From an uncultured Lachnospiraceae bacterium (GTDB lineage: Bacteria; Bacillota; Clostridia; Lachnospirales; Lachnospiraceae), in the NCBI GenBank assembly GCA_944380185.1, contig CALWGV010000017.1, forward strand, positions 1 through 64,000: DNA of 64,000 bases. Direction: 5' to 3'. This document shows, piece after piece, positions 41,455 to 51,105 of the stretch (position 1 is its first letter; each line of letters starts with the position of its first letter). The notes beneath the pieces were generated by a model. The model was given only the letters and a program-made list of their open reading frames with translations, had not been told where the DNA came from and made no database searches. Position numbers and translations under genes: made by a program.

Positions 41455-42717
41455 ATGGAAAAAGAAACGATGCGAAAAACAATGCAAAAAGGCGCGATTG
41501 CCTTTTCCTGTGACAGTCAGGCGCTTACAGATGGATTTCTCTGGGCAAAGGAGCAGGCATTGCAGTACGCCCACGACCATGACCCGGTCGGGCCCTGGTA
41601 CGAGGCGGCCCTGCCGGGCCGGGAGGCCTTCTGCATGCGGGACGTGAGCCATCAGGCCGCCGGAGCCCATTTTCTGGGACTTTCCGCCCATACCAGAAAC
41701 ATGCTGCTGCAGTTTGCCCGAGGGATTGCAGAGAGCCGCGACTGGTGCTCCTACTGGGAAATCACCCGCCGCGGGACGCCTGCCCCGGAGGATTATACGA
41801 ATGATCAGGATTTCTGGTACAATCTCCCCGCCAACTTTGATGTGATGGACGCCTGCTGGCGGATGTACGCCCTGACGGGAGATCCGGATTATCTGGAGAA
41901 TCCGGATTTTATAAACTTCTATGACCGCACGGTAACCGACTATATCCGCCGCTGGGATCACGATGGGGACGGCATTCCGGACCGGGCGGCCGTCGGGAGC
42001 CGCCGGGGCATCCCCTCCTACGACGAACAGAAGGGCATGGAACGGATGGCCGTGGCCTCCGATCTCATCGCTGCCCAGTGCCGCGGCTTTTTCTCCTACG
42101 CGAAGCTGCGCCGCGCGCCGGAATACGCCGAAAAAGCGCGGGCCCTGTCGTCTCTGCTGGAATCCAAATGGTGGGATGAAAAAAAACGCCGGTTCTACGG
42201 CGCCATGGATATGAATGGAAATTTCCTGGACTCCCTGGGCAGTCCCCACGCCCTCGTCTATTTCAACGCTGTGGCGGATGGAAAAAAACAGGCCGCCCTG
42301 CTTGCGCAGCTGGAACAGGATGGAAAAGACGGGATTGCGGTGGAGCTGCTCTCCCATTACCCGGAGATTTTCTTCCGGTACGGCGAGCCGGCCCAGGGCG
42401 TTAAATGGCTGCACCGCCTGACCGATCCGGCGCTGAAACGCCGGGAATATCCCGAGGCCTCCTTTGCCGCCGTCGGCGCCTATGTGACGGGCTTATTCGG
42501 CCTGTCCGCCGACGCCGCCGCAAGGGCCATCGCCACCGGCTGTTATCTGCCGGAGGGCATCGGCTACATGGCCCTGACCGGCTGCCCTCTTTTCGACGGC
42601 TTTATCGACCTATATCATGACGCCGCCGGAACCACCCTCCGCAATCATACCGGAGCCGTCCTCCATTGGGGGGATGCGGCCGTCGCGCCGGGGGAAGAAG
42701 TGTACCAGCAATATTAA
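41455..42717 (+). CDS. Six-hairpin (alpha/alpha)6-barrel glycosidase-like protein
   Basis: This 420-residue protein follows the mannosidase gene by 12 bp. Its sequence alternates helical pairs, as in six-hairpin glycosidases. Aromatic and acidic motifs include GPWYEAALPGREAFCMRDVS near 45-64, YNLPANFDVMDACWRMYALT, DHDGDGIPDRAAVG and NHTGAVLHWGDAAVA at the end. I cannot place it in a numbered GH family. There is no signal peptide. The DHDGDGIPD segment looks like a calcium-binding loop. The position suggests that it acts on the same substrate as the GH38 enzyme. The ATG at 41455 has AAAAGGAA upstream. Confidence 0.6.
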   Translation: MEKETMRKTMQKGAIAFSCDSQALTDGFLWAKEQALQYAHDHDPVGPWYEAALPGREAFCMRDVSHQAAGAHFLGLSAHTRNMLLQFARGIAESRDWCSYWEITRRGTPAPEDYTNDQDFWYNLPANFDVMDACWRMYALTGDPDYLENPDFINFYDRTVTDYIRRWDHDGDGIPDRAAVGSRRGIPSYDEQKGMERMAVASDLIAAQCRGFFSYAKLRRAPEYAEKARALSSLLESKWWDEKKRRFYGAMDMNGNFLDSLGSPHALVYFNAVADGKKQAALLAQLEQDGKDGIAVELLSHYPEIFFRYGEPAQGVKWLHRLTDPALKRREYPEASFAAVGAYVTGLFGLSADAAARAIATGCYLPEGIGYMALTGCPLFDGFIDLYHDAAGTTLRNHTGAVLHWGDAAVAPGEEVYQQY

Positions 42718-42791
42718 AAATTACAGCTCAAGTTTTAGAAAAGCTGGCTTTCACAAAATTCATCACTTCTGTAGCCCTCCTCCGGCAGACA

Positions 42792-42800
42792 TGGTATAAT
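42792..42800 (+). promoter_or_regulatory. Extended -10 promoter upstream of glpK
   Basis: TGGTATAAT (42792-42800) is a consensus -10 with the TGn extension, 102 bp upstream of the glycerol kinase start. No good -35 is visible, as expected for an extended -10 element. Confidence 0.55.
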
Positions 42801-42802
42801 AA

Positions 42803-44389
<1,587 letters not shown>

Positions 44390-44423
44390 ATTCTCGCTCC
44401 CTCGGATTTTTTAATAACACGGC

Positions 44424-44485
44424 AAAAAAACTCACCTTCTGACAGCGGCCTTTCAATATTCGCCGCAATGGAAGGTGAGTTTTTC
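44424..44485. terminator. Bidirectional intrinsic terminator after glpK
   Basis: AAAAAAACTCACCTTC (44424-44439) pairs with GAAGGTGAGTTTTT (44471-44484), with a second inner stem GCGGC/GCCGC. Poly-A before and poly-T after make it efficient on both strands, serving glpK and the convergent dehydrogenase gene. Confidence 0.85.
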
Positions 44486-44531
44486 GCCAAATTCTTAACG
44501 GATTAATGAAACGATGGCATTTTATCCCGTT

Positions 44532-45299
44532 TTACCCCAGCAGCATTCCTCCGTCCACCACCAGATTTGTACCGGTTATGTGGCGGGCCTCATCACTGCA
44601 CAGGAAATACACGGCATCGGCAATATCCTCCGGCTGCGCCGGATAGCCCAGGGCCCCCAGGCAAATGCTGCTTTCACTGCCCGACATCCCCAGCTGCCGA
44701 TAGTTCTCCAGCGTATCCTTCATCATTCCCGTATTCACCCAGCCCGGTGACACGCTGTTGATCCGGATACCATATCTGCCGTATTCGTTGGCAGCGTTCT
44801 GCGTCATGCCAATGACCGCCCATTTGCTGGAGCCATAACCAATCTCATAGGCGTAGCCCCGCATTCCGGACACGGAGCCAAAATTTACGATAGCGCCGCA
44901 CCCCTGCTCGATCATCAGAGGCAGAATGTTCTGCATCATCAAAAACGTGCCAAATACATTGACCTCATATATTCTGCGAAAATTGGCAAAGGAATAATCC
45001 ACTGTGGGTGCATAGCGCCCGGCAATGCCGGCGGCGTTGACCAGCACATCTGCCCGGCCAAGCTCATCTCTGATCCGAGCCGCAACAGCCTTTACCTGTT
45101 CCTCATCAGATATATCCGCCTCATAACAGGAGAGACTATCTGCCGGAAGATTGAATTGCTGTATTTTTTTCCGCAATTCCTCACCGTTAATGCCAACCAT
45201 GGCCACATGATAGTCATGTGCGCCAAACTTTTCTACCAGTCGGCTTCCTATCCCCCCGGACGCGCCCGTCACGATACACACCTTCATGGTTCTGCTCAT
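44532..45299 (-). CDS. Short-chain dehydrogenase/reductase (SDR, 3-oxoacyl-ACP reductase-like)
   Basis: This 255-residue protein has the classical SDR pattern: the cofactor motif TGASGGIGS near 11-19, NAAG near 87-90, the catalytic Ser in NFGSVSGMRG, and the YGSSK motif with Tyr and Lys. The C-terminus ends ARHITGTNLVVDGGMLLG, as in many sugar or acyl-carrier reductases. NADH or NADPH cannot be distinguished with confidence. It ends 43 bp before the metG stop on the same strand and may be co-transcribed with metG by read-through. The substrate is not apparent. Confidence 0.9.
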   Translation of the reverse strand: MSRTMKVCIVTGASGGIGSRLVEKFGAHDYHVAMVGINGEELRKKIQQFNLPADSLSCYEADISDEEQVKAVAARIRDELGRADVLVNAAGIAGRYAPTVDYSFANFRRIYEVNVFGTFLMMQNILPLMIEQGCGAIVNFGSVSGMRGYAYEIGYGSSKWAVIGMTQNAANEYGRYGIRINSVSPGWVNTGMMKDTLENYRQLGMSGSESSICLGALGYPAQPEDIADAVYFLCSDEARHITGTNLVVDGGMLLG

Positions 45300-45342
45300 A
45301 CTTTCCGCCCTTTTTCGTCCTGCTCAGTTTCCGTCTCTATGC

Positions 45343-47337
45343 TCAGCAGATCTCCGCCCCCGCCGGCATATCCTTTTCCGGCGTCACCAATGCCAGATTG
45401 CCCTCTGCATCCTCGGCACAGAGAAGCATGCCCTCCGACAGGACGCCAGCCAGGGTCGCCGGTTTCAGATTTACCAGCACCATAACTTTTTTGCCCACCA
45501 TCTCCTCGGGAGTGTAGTGCGCCCGGATTCCGGAGACAATCTGCTTTACCTGAGAACCAATCTTTACCTGGGAGCATAGAAGCTTTTTGGATTTTTTCAC
45601 TGGCTCACAGGCAATGATCTCACCGACTTGAAACTGCAGCCGGGAAAAATCCTCGTAAGCAATCTCCTCTTTAGGCTCGATGTCGATAACCGTCTCGTTC
45701 TTCGCCTGATCATCCCCTTGTTCAGCTCCGCCGGCGGGCGACTCCGCCTGGGCTTCGGCGGTCTGCGCTTTCTGCAGCTCCTCCACCTGTGACAATACTT
45801 CATTTACATCCAATCTGGCAAAAAGAATCTGCGGTTTTTCAACCACATGTCCCTCGCCGTAGAGGCCAAAATTCTCCATCTGCGCGAGAGTTCTCTTCGT
45901 GCCTCCCACCTGCTCCAGGATCGCCTTAGAGGTGTCCGGCATAAAGGATTCCAGAAGACTGGCTCCGATGCAGATGCTCTCCACCAGATTGTAGAGGACT
46001 GTAGCCAGACGATCCTTCTTCGTCTCATCCTTTGCCAGAGCCCAGGGCGTAGTCTCATCAATATATTTATTGCACCGTTTAAACAGGGTGAAAATCTCTG
46101 TGATCGCATCGGCCACTCGCAGCTCATTCATCTTCTGGTCCACCTTCTTTACGGTGTCCAGCGCTACCTTCTTGAGCTCGTCATCCACGGGCTCCGCAGC
46201 CTTCGCATCACGCACCTCGCCCCCGAAATATTTGTTGGACATAGACACTGTACGGTTGACCAGATTGCCCAGCACGTTGGCCAAATCGGAGTTGAGCCGC
46301 TCCACCATCAGCTCCCAGGTGATCACACCGTCATTGTCAAAGGGCATCTCATGAAGCACAAAATAGCGCACTGCATCTACGCCGAAAAATTTTACCAGAT
46401 CATCGGCATAGATCACATTGCCCACAGACTTACTCATCTTTCCATCACCGCTGAGCAGCCAGGGATGACCAAAGACCTGCTTAGGCAGCGGCAGGCCCAG
46501 CGCCATCAGGAAAATCGGCCAGTAAATCGTATGGAAGCGAATAATATCCTTGCCGATCAGATGCAGATCAGCCGGCCAGTATTTTTCAAACAGCTCACCG
46601 CTGCTGCCGTCGCAGTCGTATCCCAGGCCAGTGATATAGTTGGTCAGAGCGTCCAGCCACACATAGATTACATGCTTGTCATCAAAGTCTACCGGCACGC
46701 CCCACTTAAAGGAGGTACGGGATACACACAGATCCTGCAGCCCCGGCAGCAGGAAATTGTTCATCATTTCATTTTTGCGCGCTACCGGCTGGATAAACTC
46801 CGGATGCTCATTGATGTACTGGATCAGCCGATCGGCATATTTGCTCATCCGGAAAAAGTATGCCTCCTCCCTGGCCGGCTGCACCGGACGTCCGCAGTCA
46901 GGACATTTGCCGTCCACCAGCTGAGACTCGGTGAAGAAGGATTCGCAGGGTGTGCAGTACATTCCCTCATAATAACCCTTATAAATGTCGCCCTGGTCGT
47001 AGAGCTTTTTAAAAATCTTCTGTACCTGTCTCTCATGATCCGGATCCGTGGTGCGGATAAATTTATCATAGGATGTATTCATCAGGTCCCAGATCCTCTT
47101 GATCTCACCGGCTACATTGTCCACAAATTCCTGGGGACTGACACCGGCGGCCTCAGCCTTCTGCTCGATCTTTTGGCCGTGTTCATCCGTGCCGGTCTGA
47201 AAACGCACATCATATCCCTGCTCTCTCTTGTAGCGGGCGATACTGTCAGCCAGAACGATCTCATAGGTATTGCCGATATGAGGCTTTCCCGAAGTATAGG
47301 CAATAGCCGTGGTAATGTAGTAAGGTTTTTTTGCCAT
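45343..47337 (-). CDS. metG: Methionyl-tRNA synthetase
   Basis: This 664-residue class I synthetase has HIGN at 20-23, KMSKSVGN in the catalytic loop near 297, and a four-cysteine zinc knuckle (CTPCESFF ... GKCPDCGRP) near 127-150. An anticodon-binding helical domain follows, and then a C-terminal EMAP/Trbp111-type tRNA-binding domain (from about 560, FQVGEIIACEPVKKSKKLL). A Glu/Ala-rich linker joins the last two domains. It charges initiator and elongator tRNA-Met. A T-box leader lies directly upstream on the same strand. ATG at 47337 has a GGAGG-like site. Confidence 0.97.
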   Translation of the reverse strand: MAKKPYYITTAIAYTSGKPHIGNTYEIVLADSIARYKREQGYDVRFQTGTDEHGQKIEQKAEAAGVSPQEFVDNVAGEIKRIWDLMNTSYDKFIRTTDPDHERQVQKIFKKLYDQGDIYKGYYEGMYCTPCESFFTESQLVDGKCPDCGRPVQPAREEAYFFRMSKYADRLIQYINEHPEFIQPVARKNEMMNNFLLPGLQDLCVSRTSFKWGVPVDFDDKHVIYVWLDALTNYITGLGYDCDGSSGELFEKYWPADLHLIGKDIIRFHTIYWPIFLMALGLPLPKQVFGHPWLLSGDGKMSKSVGNVIYADDLVKFFGVDAVRYFVLHEMPFDNDGVITWELMVERLNSDLANVLGNLVNRTVSMSNKYFGGEVRDAKAAEPVDDELKKVALDTVKKVDQKMNELRVADAITEIFTLFKRCNKYIDETTPWALAKDETKKDRLATVLYNLVESICIGASLLESFMPDTSKAILEQVGGTKRTLAQMENFGLYGEGHVVEKPQILFARLDVNEVLSQVEELQKAQTAEAQAESPAGGAEQGDDQAKNETVIDIEPKEEIAYEDFSRLQFQVGEIIACEPVKKSKKLLCSQVKIGSQVKQIVSGIRAHYTPEEMVGKKVMVLVNLKPATLAGVLSEGMLLCAEDAEGNLALVTPEKDMPAGAEIC

Positions 47338-47432
47338 CTTTCTTTCTCCTCCATAGTGATAACATAATAGTATTGACTGTAATCCGGGGGCAAATGATAT
47401 TCTCCCTGCTCCCGCCGGCGGATGCCATAAAA

Positions 47433-47730
47433 TAAAAAAACCTGGTCAAAACGACCAGGGACGAAGCTTATTCGTGGTACCACCTCTGTTCATCTGCGCC
47501 TCACGGCACAGACCTCACGGAGTACAGGAAAACCGATACTCCTGCGCTGTAATGGGCGCTCCCATCGCTGCCTGTTTCGGATTCAGAGTTCTCCAGAGAC
47601 TCTTCTGCAGGAAATCTCTCCAAAAGTCAGCAGCGCTGCTCCAAGACCATCTTCTGCGGGATTTCCATGTCTGCTCTCAGCCTGCCAGACTCTCTGTGAC
47701 TTCCACCGCCGCATACTCTTCTCTTCTCTG
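47433..47730 (-). promoter_or_regulatory. T-box riboswitch upstream of metG (probable Met specifier)
   Basis: On the minus strand the T-box core AGGTGGTACCACG (47485-47473) is followed by a terminator hairpin CCTGGTCGTTTTGACCAGG (47460-47441) with a run of seven Ts. Upstream, stem I with the sequence GGCAGGCTGAGAGCAGAC precedes an ATG (plus-strand CAT at 47666-47668), which is the best candidate for a methionine specifier codon. Uncharged tRNA-Met should stabilise the antiterminator and permit metG transcription. The specifier choice is by eye. Confidence 0.88.
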
Positions 47731-47811
47731 CAAGTGACTGTTTTCTTTATCATACTGGATGTGCAAGGATATGTCAAGGGGCGCGAACTTTTGATTTTTC
47801 GAATTTTTCTG

Positions 47812-47839
47812 TTGACTATCTCAAAAAACATGGTAGAAT
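47812..47839 (+). promoter_or_regulatory. Sigma-A promoter of tRNA-Val
   Basis: TTGACT (47812-47817) and TAGAAT (47834-47839) are separated by 16 bp, and the -10 ends 10 bp before the first tRNA base. Confidence 0.75.
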
Positions 47840-47849
47840 AATACTGTTC

Positions 47850-47922
47850 GGAGACATAGCTCAGCTGGGAGAGCATTTGCTTGACGTGTAAAGGGTCGCA
47901 GGTTCGAGTCCTGTTGTCTCCA
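47850..47922 (+). tRNA. tRNA-Val(GAC)
   Basis: This 73-nt cloverleaf has acceptor GGAGACA/TGTCTCC, D arm GCTC AGCTGGGA GAGC, anticodon stem TTTGC/GTAAA with loop TTGACGT (anticodon GAC), and T arm GCAGG TTCGAGT CCTGT. Discriminator base is A; CCA is not encoded. All stems pair, with one G-U in the anticodon stem and one in the T stem. Confidence 0.95.
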
Positions 47923-47945
47923 CGATTAGCCGCAGGCTACAGATA

Positions 47946-47983
47946 CCGGGAGTCCTTGATAATGAGGATTCCCGGTTTTTTAC
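47946..47983 (+). terminator. Terminator after tRNA-Val
   Basis: CCGGGAGTCCTT (47946-47957) pairs with AGGATTCCCGG (47965-47975) with one G-T mismatch region, followed by TTTTTTAC. It lies 23 bp after the tRNA. Confidence 0.8.
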
Positions 47984-48098
47984 AATATTTTCTTTTCTGA
48001 TACCGCAAAAAATCGAAGAATCTAATGCCCAAAATACGACACAGTGCCTGCCATGAGATTTAGGCCGGCAGAGTTATTCCCTGCCGGCTGTCATCATC

Positions 48099-49001
48099 TC
48101 AGGCACGATCCAGGAATGCCCCGCAGACCCAACCAGTGTATTTGTTTTGGATCAGGATTTTATACCACAGCACTCCATTGGGAGCCATGCCTTGTCCAAC
48201 CACATCAACCTGATTGCCAACACCCAGCAGAGGCCAATCTGTCATAATCGGGTTCTCCACACCGGCACCTGTCCGGACGTTAGTCATCGGCTCATTGCAG
48301 ACCGCAGGCCATGCGGCATGCTCCGTCTCCGCATTTCCGGGTAACTGCAGCGCCTCCGGAGCAGCCCAGCCCTGTCGGGTACCGCCAGCCGCTTTAGCCA
48401 CGCCCCAGCAGTAAGGGTAGTTGGCTCCGGCATAGTCTACGATGTACATCTCCGCCCCGTTTTTCGCAATGGCCCCGCCAGTACCCTTTCCAGTTCCATA
48501 AATTGTCCCTGCGACAATTATTTTGTCGCCAATGGCAAGGCCCGATTCCGCAGGATCCTGAGGGGTTAGAGAAGCGTCCTTCTGGTCAGTTCCCCAGGTC
48601 ATCTTAAATGCCTCCGGCGTACCATAGAGATCGATCAATAAATCTGCCGTCTTCCCCCAGCCGGCAAGCTGCAGATGCGGCCGATCCGGCTTGCTGAAGC
48701 TGCCGCCCCAAATCAGGCCAATGCTCTCCGCGATGGCTCCCACACGCTCGAAAAATCGCCCCTCTGTATTATACGCTCCGGTTCCATCATTCCGGCAAAA
48801 ATCCACTGCCGTGCCCCAGTTGTGATGGCTGTGGGGATAAAGCACACCGGACGTCCCCTTGGCCACGCACTCTGCCTGCTCGGCAGCCGTTCGCACAGTG
48901 GACGTATTCTTGACCGTCAGACCCTGAGAGCCGCACAGTTCCTGCAGTTCAATCCACTTTTTGTACAGTTCCGGATGCAGCAAAGTCAAATCTCTGCTCA
49001 T
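48099..49001 (-). CDS. Phage-type endolysin, peptidase M15 with C-terminal SH3-like repeats
   Basis: This 300-residue protein starts with an M15-type DD-/LD-peptidase domain (about 1-130). Zinc-site motifs are HSHHNWGTAVDF near 57-68 and DRPHLQLAGWG near 106-116. Two SH3-like segments follow (about 150-225 and 230-300), both containing IxVxGT/VDVxGQ strands; these bind the wall. Endolysins of this type cut peptide stems in peptidoglycan. Its ATG overlaps the stop of the holin frame (ATGA). No signal peptide, as expected for a holin-dependent lysin. The cassette is controlled from the operator region at 49271. Confidence 0.85.
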   Translation of the reverse strand: MSRDLTLLHPELYKKWIELQELCGSQGLTVKNTSTVRTAAEQAECVAKGTSGVLYPHSHHNWGTAVDFCRNDGTGAYNTEGRFFERVGAIAESIGLIWGGSFSKPDRPHLQLAGWGKTADLLIDLYGTPEAFKMTWGTDQKDASLTPQDPAESGLAIGDKIIVAGTIYGTGKGTGGAIAKNGAEMYIVDYAGANYPYCWGVAKAAGGTRQGWAAPEALQLPGNAETEHAAWPAVCNEPMTNVRTGAGVENPIMTDWPLLGVGNQVDVVGQGMAPNGVLWYKILIQNKYTGWVCGAFLDRA

Positions 49002-49233
49002 ACAATTTCGCCCTCCTCAACCGTTCCTGCATCTACACTCACCTCAGGCAAACCGGCCACACTGGTCAGCATGGAAACCACCCCAGCCAGCACCGATGCC
49101 GACACCACCACCTTCCAGTCCACCGCACTGATCACCGTGGATGCACCAATTACGCCAACAGCTGTCTGAGCCACAGTTTTTACCGCACGGATAGCCGCTG
49201 CGTGCAGCCACTTCTTCCAGCTTTTCTTGTCAT
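48998..49233 (-). pseudogene. Phage r1t-type holin, frameshifted at codon 4-5
   Basis: In the frame ending with TGA at 48998 the translation reads SWKKWLHAAAIRAVKTVAQT and later VDWKVVVSASVLAGVVSMLT, then SVAGLPEV. This is the usual two-helix phage holin pattern. The only ATG with a ribosome binding site (AAAGGAG, ATG at 49233) is in another frame. It joins the holin frame if one A is added to the AAAA run (49222-49225), giving MTRKSWKKWL. A one-base loss, a sequencing error in a homopolymer, or ribosomal slippage on AAAA would each explain it. It lies directly before the endolysin. Confidence 0.75.
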
Positions 49234-49270
49234 ACGATCTTCTCCTTTCTGATTTTCAACTCCTTTTAGG

Positions 49271-49401
49271 CATTTGCATCTTTTATACGCATTTGCGTGT
49301 CTCATGGTTGTAATATACTCTCGTTTGCGTATTTTGTCAAGGGATTTTTATTCATTTGCGTAAAATATTGATTTACTTTTCTTTCCGCCCATGTTATGAT
49401 A
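49271..49401. promoter_or_regulatory. Operator array and divergent promoters between lysis cassette and repressor
   Basis: The motif CATTTGCGT or a close variant occurs at 49271 (CATTTGCAT), 49290, 49322 (CGTTTGCGT) and 49353. The second forms a perfect palindrome, ACGCATTTGCGT (49287-49298). On the minus strand a promoter TTGACA (49340-49335) / TATATT (49317-49312), spacer 17, has the third operator in its spacer and drives the holin and endolysin. On the plus strand TTTACT (49373-49378) / TATGAT (49396-49401), spacer 17, drives the repressor. Confidence 0.75.
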
Positions 49402-49454
49402 TCTTTGCAAAGAAAAAGAAATAATATGAGGGAACTTATCAGGAGGTCTTTCAC

Positions 49455-49769
49455 ATGGGAATTGGATCTAAATTAAATGAGCTCATGAAAAAAAGAGGAA
49501 CCAACGCCAATGAACTGGCGCAAAAAATCGGCGTCCCTCCTACTACTATCTATTCCATGATTAAACGAGACAATAAAAAGGCAGATATCGATGTGCTGTT
49601 AAAAATTGCCCGTGAGCTTGGCGTTTCGGCGGAATATTTTTCTGAGGAAACCACTTCCTCTCCCATTCCCACCCTGGCCGCTCATTTTGAAGGGGAGGAT
49701 TTTACTCCGGAAGAACTGGAAGAAATCTATAACTTTGCCGAATTTGTCCGAGCAAAAAGGAAGTCCTGA
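49455..49769 (+). CDS. XRE-family repressor, phage type
   Basis: This 104-residue protein has an N-terminal helix-turn-helix (LNELMKKRGTNANELAQKIG, VPPTTIYSMIKRDNKKADID) and a short acidic C-terminal tail (FTPEELEEIYNFAEFVRAKR). It is preceded by CAGGAGG and faces the lysis cassette across the operator array. Such small XRE repressors are the immunity repressors of prophages and integrative elements. It should silence the holin/endolysin promoter and perhaps its own. The C-terminal part could be the region recognised by the ImmA-like protein encoded next. Confidence 0.88.
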   Translation: MGIGSKLNELMKKRGTNANELAQKIGVPPTTIYSMIKRDNKKADIDVLLKIARELGVSAEYFSEETTSSPIPTLAAHFEGEDFTPEELEEIYNFAEFVRAKRKS

Positions 49770-49817
49770 TTATCGGACAGCTTTGCTGCTACAATAAGCA
49801 GGAAAGGATGATGCCGC

Positions 49818-50306
49818 GTGAACGAATACGAAAATATGCTGCAGGAAGCTGCAGATAAAGGGCTGCAAGTTATTGAATGGGATTTTTCCAGCGACAAGAT
49901 TGACGGCCTTTACTGTGACGGTACGATCGCCATTCGCTCCTCTCTGCCCGACTCTGTCTCCAAGGCATGCGTACTGGCAGAAGAAATCGCCCATCATGAC
50001 CTGACCGTAGGCGATATCGTTCTGCAAAAGGAGCCCAGGGACCGCCATCAGGAGTATCAGGCCAGAATGCTCGCTTATCACCGCTTCGCCAGCCCGGAAA
50101 GACTGGCCGAGGCTCTTCAGGCCGGCCACCGCACCACCAGCTCCATAGCAGACTATCTTGGGATCACAGAAGAATTTCTTGTCAATGCAATCGAAGGCTA
50201 CCGCAGCAAATATGGCCTCTATACAAGGGCTGGAGACTGCATTCTTCTTTTGCAGCCCACCATTGGAATTCTGCATCTTACGGAAAACATAGGGCCGCCG
50301 CACTGA
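49818..50306 (+). CDS. ImmA/IrrE-type protein (putative anti-repressor metallopeptidase)
   Basis: This 162-residue protein starts at a GTG (49818, with AGGAAAGGATG upstream) and carries CVLAEEIAHHDLTVGDI at 51-67. In M78-type peptidases this segment holds the HExxH zinc site; here the first histidine is Glu55, followed by Glu56 and His59. Similar EExxH forms are common in the phage branch of the family, so activity is not excluded. ImmA proteases cleave the partner repressor after DNA damage in ICEBs1-like elements. It follows the XRE gene by 48 bp, consistent with a repressor/anti-repressor pair. Confidence 0.8.
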   Translation: MNEYENMLQEAADKGLQVIEWDFSSDKIDGLYCDGTIAIRSSLPDSVSKACVLAEEIAHHDLTVGDIVLQKEPRDRHQEYQARMLAYHRFASPERLAEALQAGHRTTSSIADYLGITEEFLVNAIEGYRSKYGLYTRAGDCILLLQPTIGILHLTENIGPPH

Positions 50307-50350
50307 GTGCAGCAGCCCCTTCTTATATTGCTTATCTTTCTCCGGATACT

Positions 50351-51070
50351 TCACTTTACATAATATCTGTACTTCTTGCCATTAAAATAACAGATATTGT
50401 ATTCACTGAAATTCGTCTCCAGGTTTTTACATAGCTTTGTGCTCTTCAACACGGCTTCATATTTACTGATTTTCATTTTATTGGCAATTTCAGTTGTGAC
50501 ATTTACCGCTTCCAGGTATTCTTTATTATAATTGAAATAAATGCCAAACCCTTTCAGATACTCATAAAAGGAATCCATATATGTACTGCTGTCTGTGGAA
50601 AATCCTTCTCTATAGGGAAAAGTGTTCACGGAATACGCGATAATATCTTTTTCATCTATCGCCCGAACTCTTTTTAGTCGTATAATCTTGTCTCCTACAT
50701 CGATGCTGAGTATTTTGGAGAGATTCGCGTCCGCATAGTCCACCTCCACCTCACAGTCCAGTGTCAGTACCTTTTTGCCCCTTTCTTTCATTTCCTCGGT
50801 AAAGCTCGTCACACTGAACATTTTCTTGGAGTCGAGCTCTTTCCAGTCGCTCACGAAGGTCCCTTTTCCGCTCTTGCGAATGAGATAGCCCTCCGCCTCC
50901 AAATCCTTGATGGCTCTTCTGATTGTTATTCGACTTACGTTATACAGAGTACAGTATTCCTCCTCTGAGAGAAGCTTATCTCCGATCTTCCACTCTTCAT
51001 TAATGATCTTATATTTTATGTCTTCCTCGATTTCCAGGTACAGCGGCATTCTCTTTTTTGTGTCAGTCAT
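50351..51070 (-). CDS. GntR-family regulator with UTRA domain (MngR-like)
   Basis: This 239-residue protein has an N-terminal winged helix (YLEIEEDIKYKIINEEWKIG, SRITIRRAIKDLEAEGYLIR) and a C-terminal UTRA ligand-binding domain (about 95-235). HutC-type GntR regulators with UTRA domains sense sugar phosphates or related ligands. It is the last gene of the operon that encodes a mannosidase and a fructose-family PTS, and the palindrome at 57662 contains TGTTATAACA, which matches the HutC-type half-sites. It probably represses the operon until the phosphorylated substrate binds. GAGGGGTG precedes the ATG. Confidence 0.9.
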   Translation of the reverse strand: MTDTKKRMPLYLEIEEDIKYKIINEEWKIGDKLLSEEEYCTLYNVSRITIRRAIKDLEAEGYLIRKSGKGTFVSDWKELDSKKMFSVTSFTEEMKERGKKVLTLDCEVEVDYADANLSKILSIDVGDKIIRLKRVRAIDEKDIIAYSVNTFPYREGFSTDSSTYMDSFYEYLKGFGIYFNYNKEYLEAVNVTTEIANKMKISKYEAVLKSTKLCKNLETNFSEYNICYFNGKKYRYYVK

Positions 51071-51105
51071 ATTTCACCCCTCTGTCGTTTTTTACACATT
51101 TTGCC

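Noticed and set aside
47850..50350. Attachment-site duplication of the tRNA-Val 3' end flanking the phage-like module
   Set aside because: I looked for a repeat of the tRNA 3' end after the ImmA-like gene and saw none, and there is no integrase. Insertion at the tRNA is not supported.
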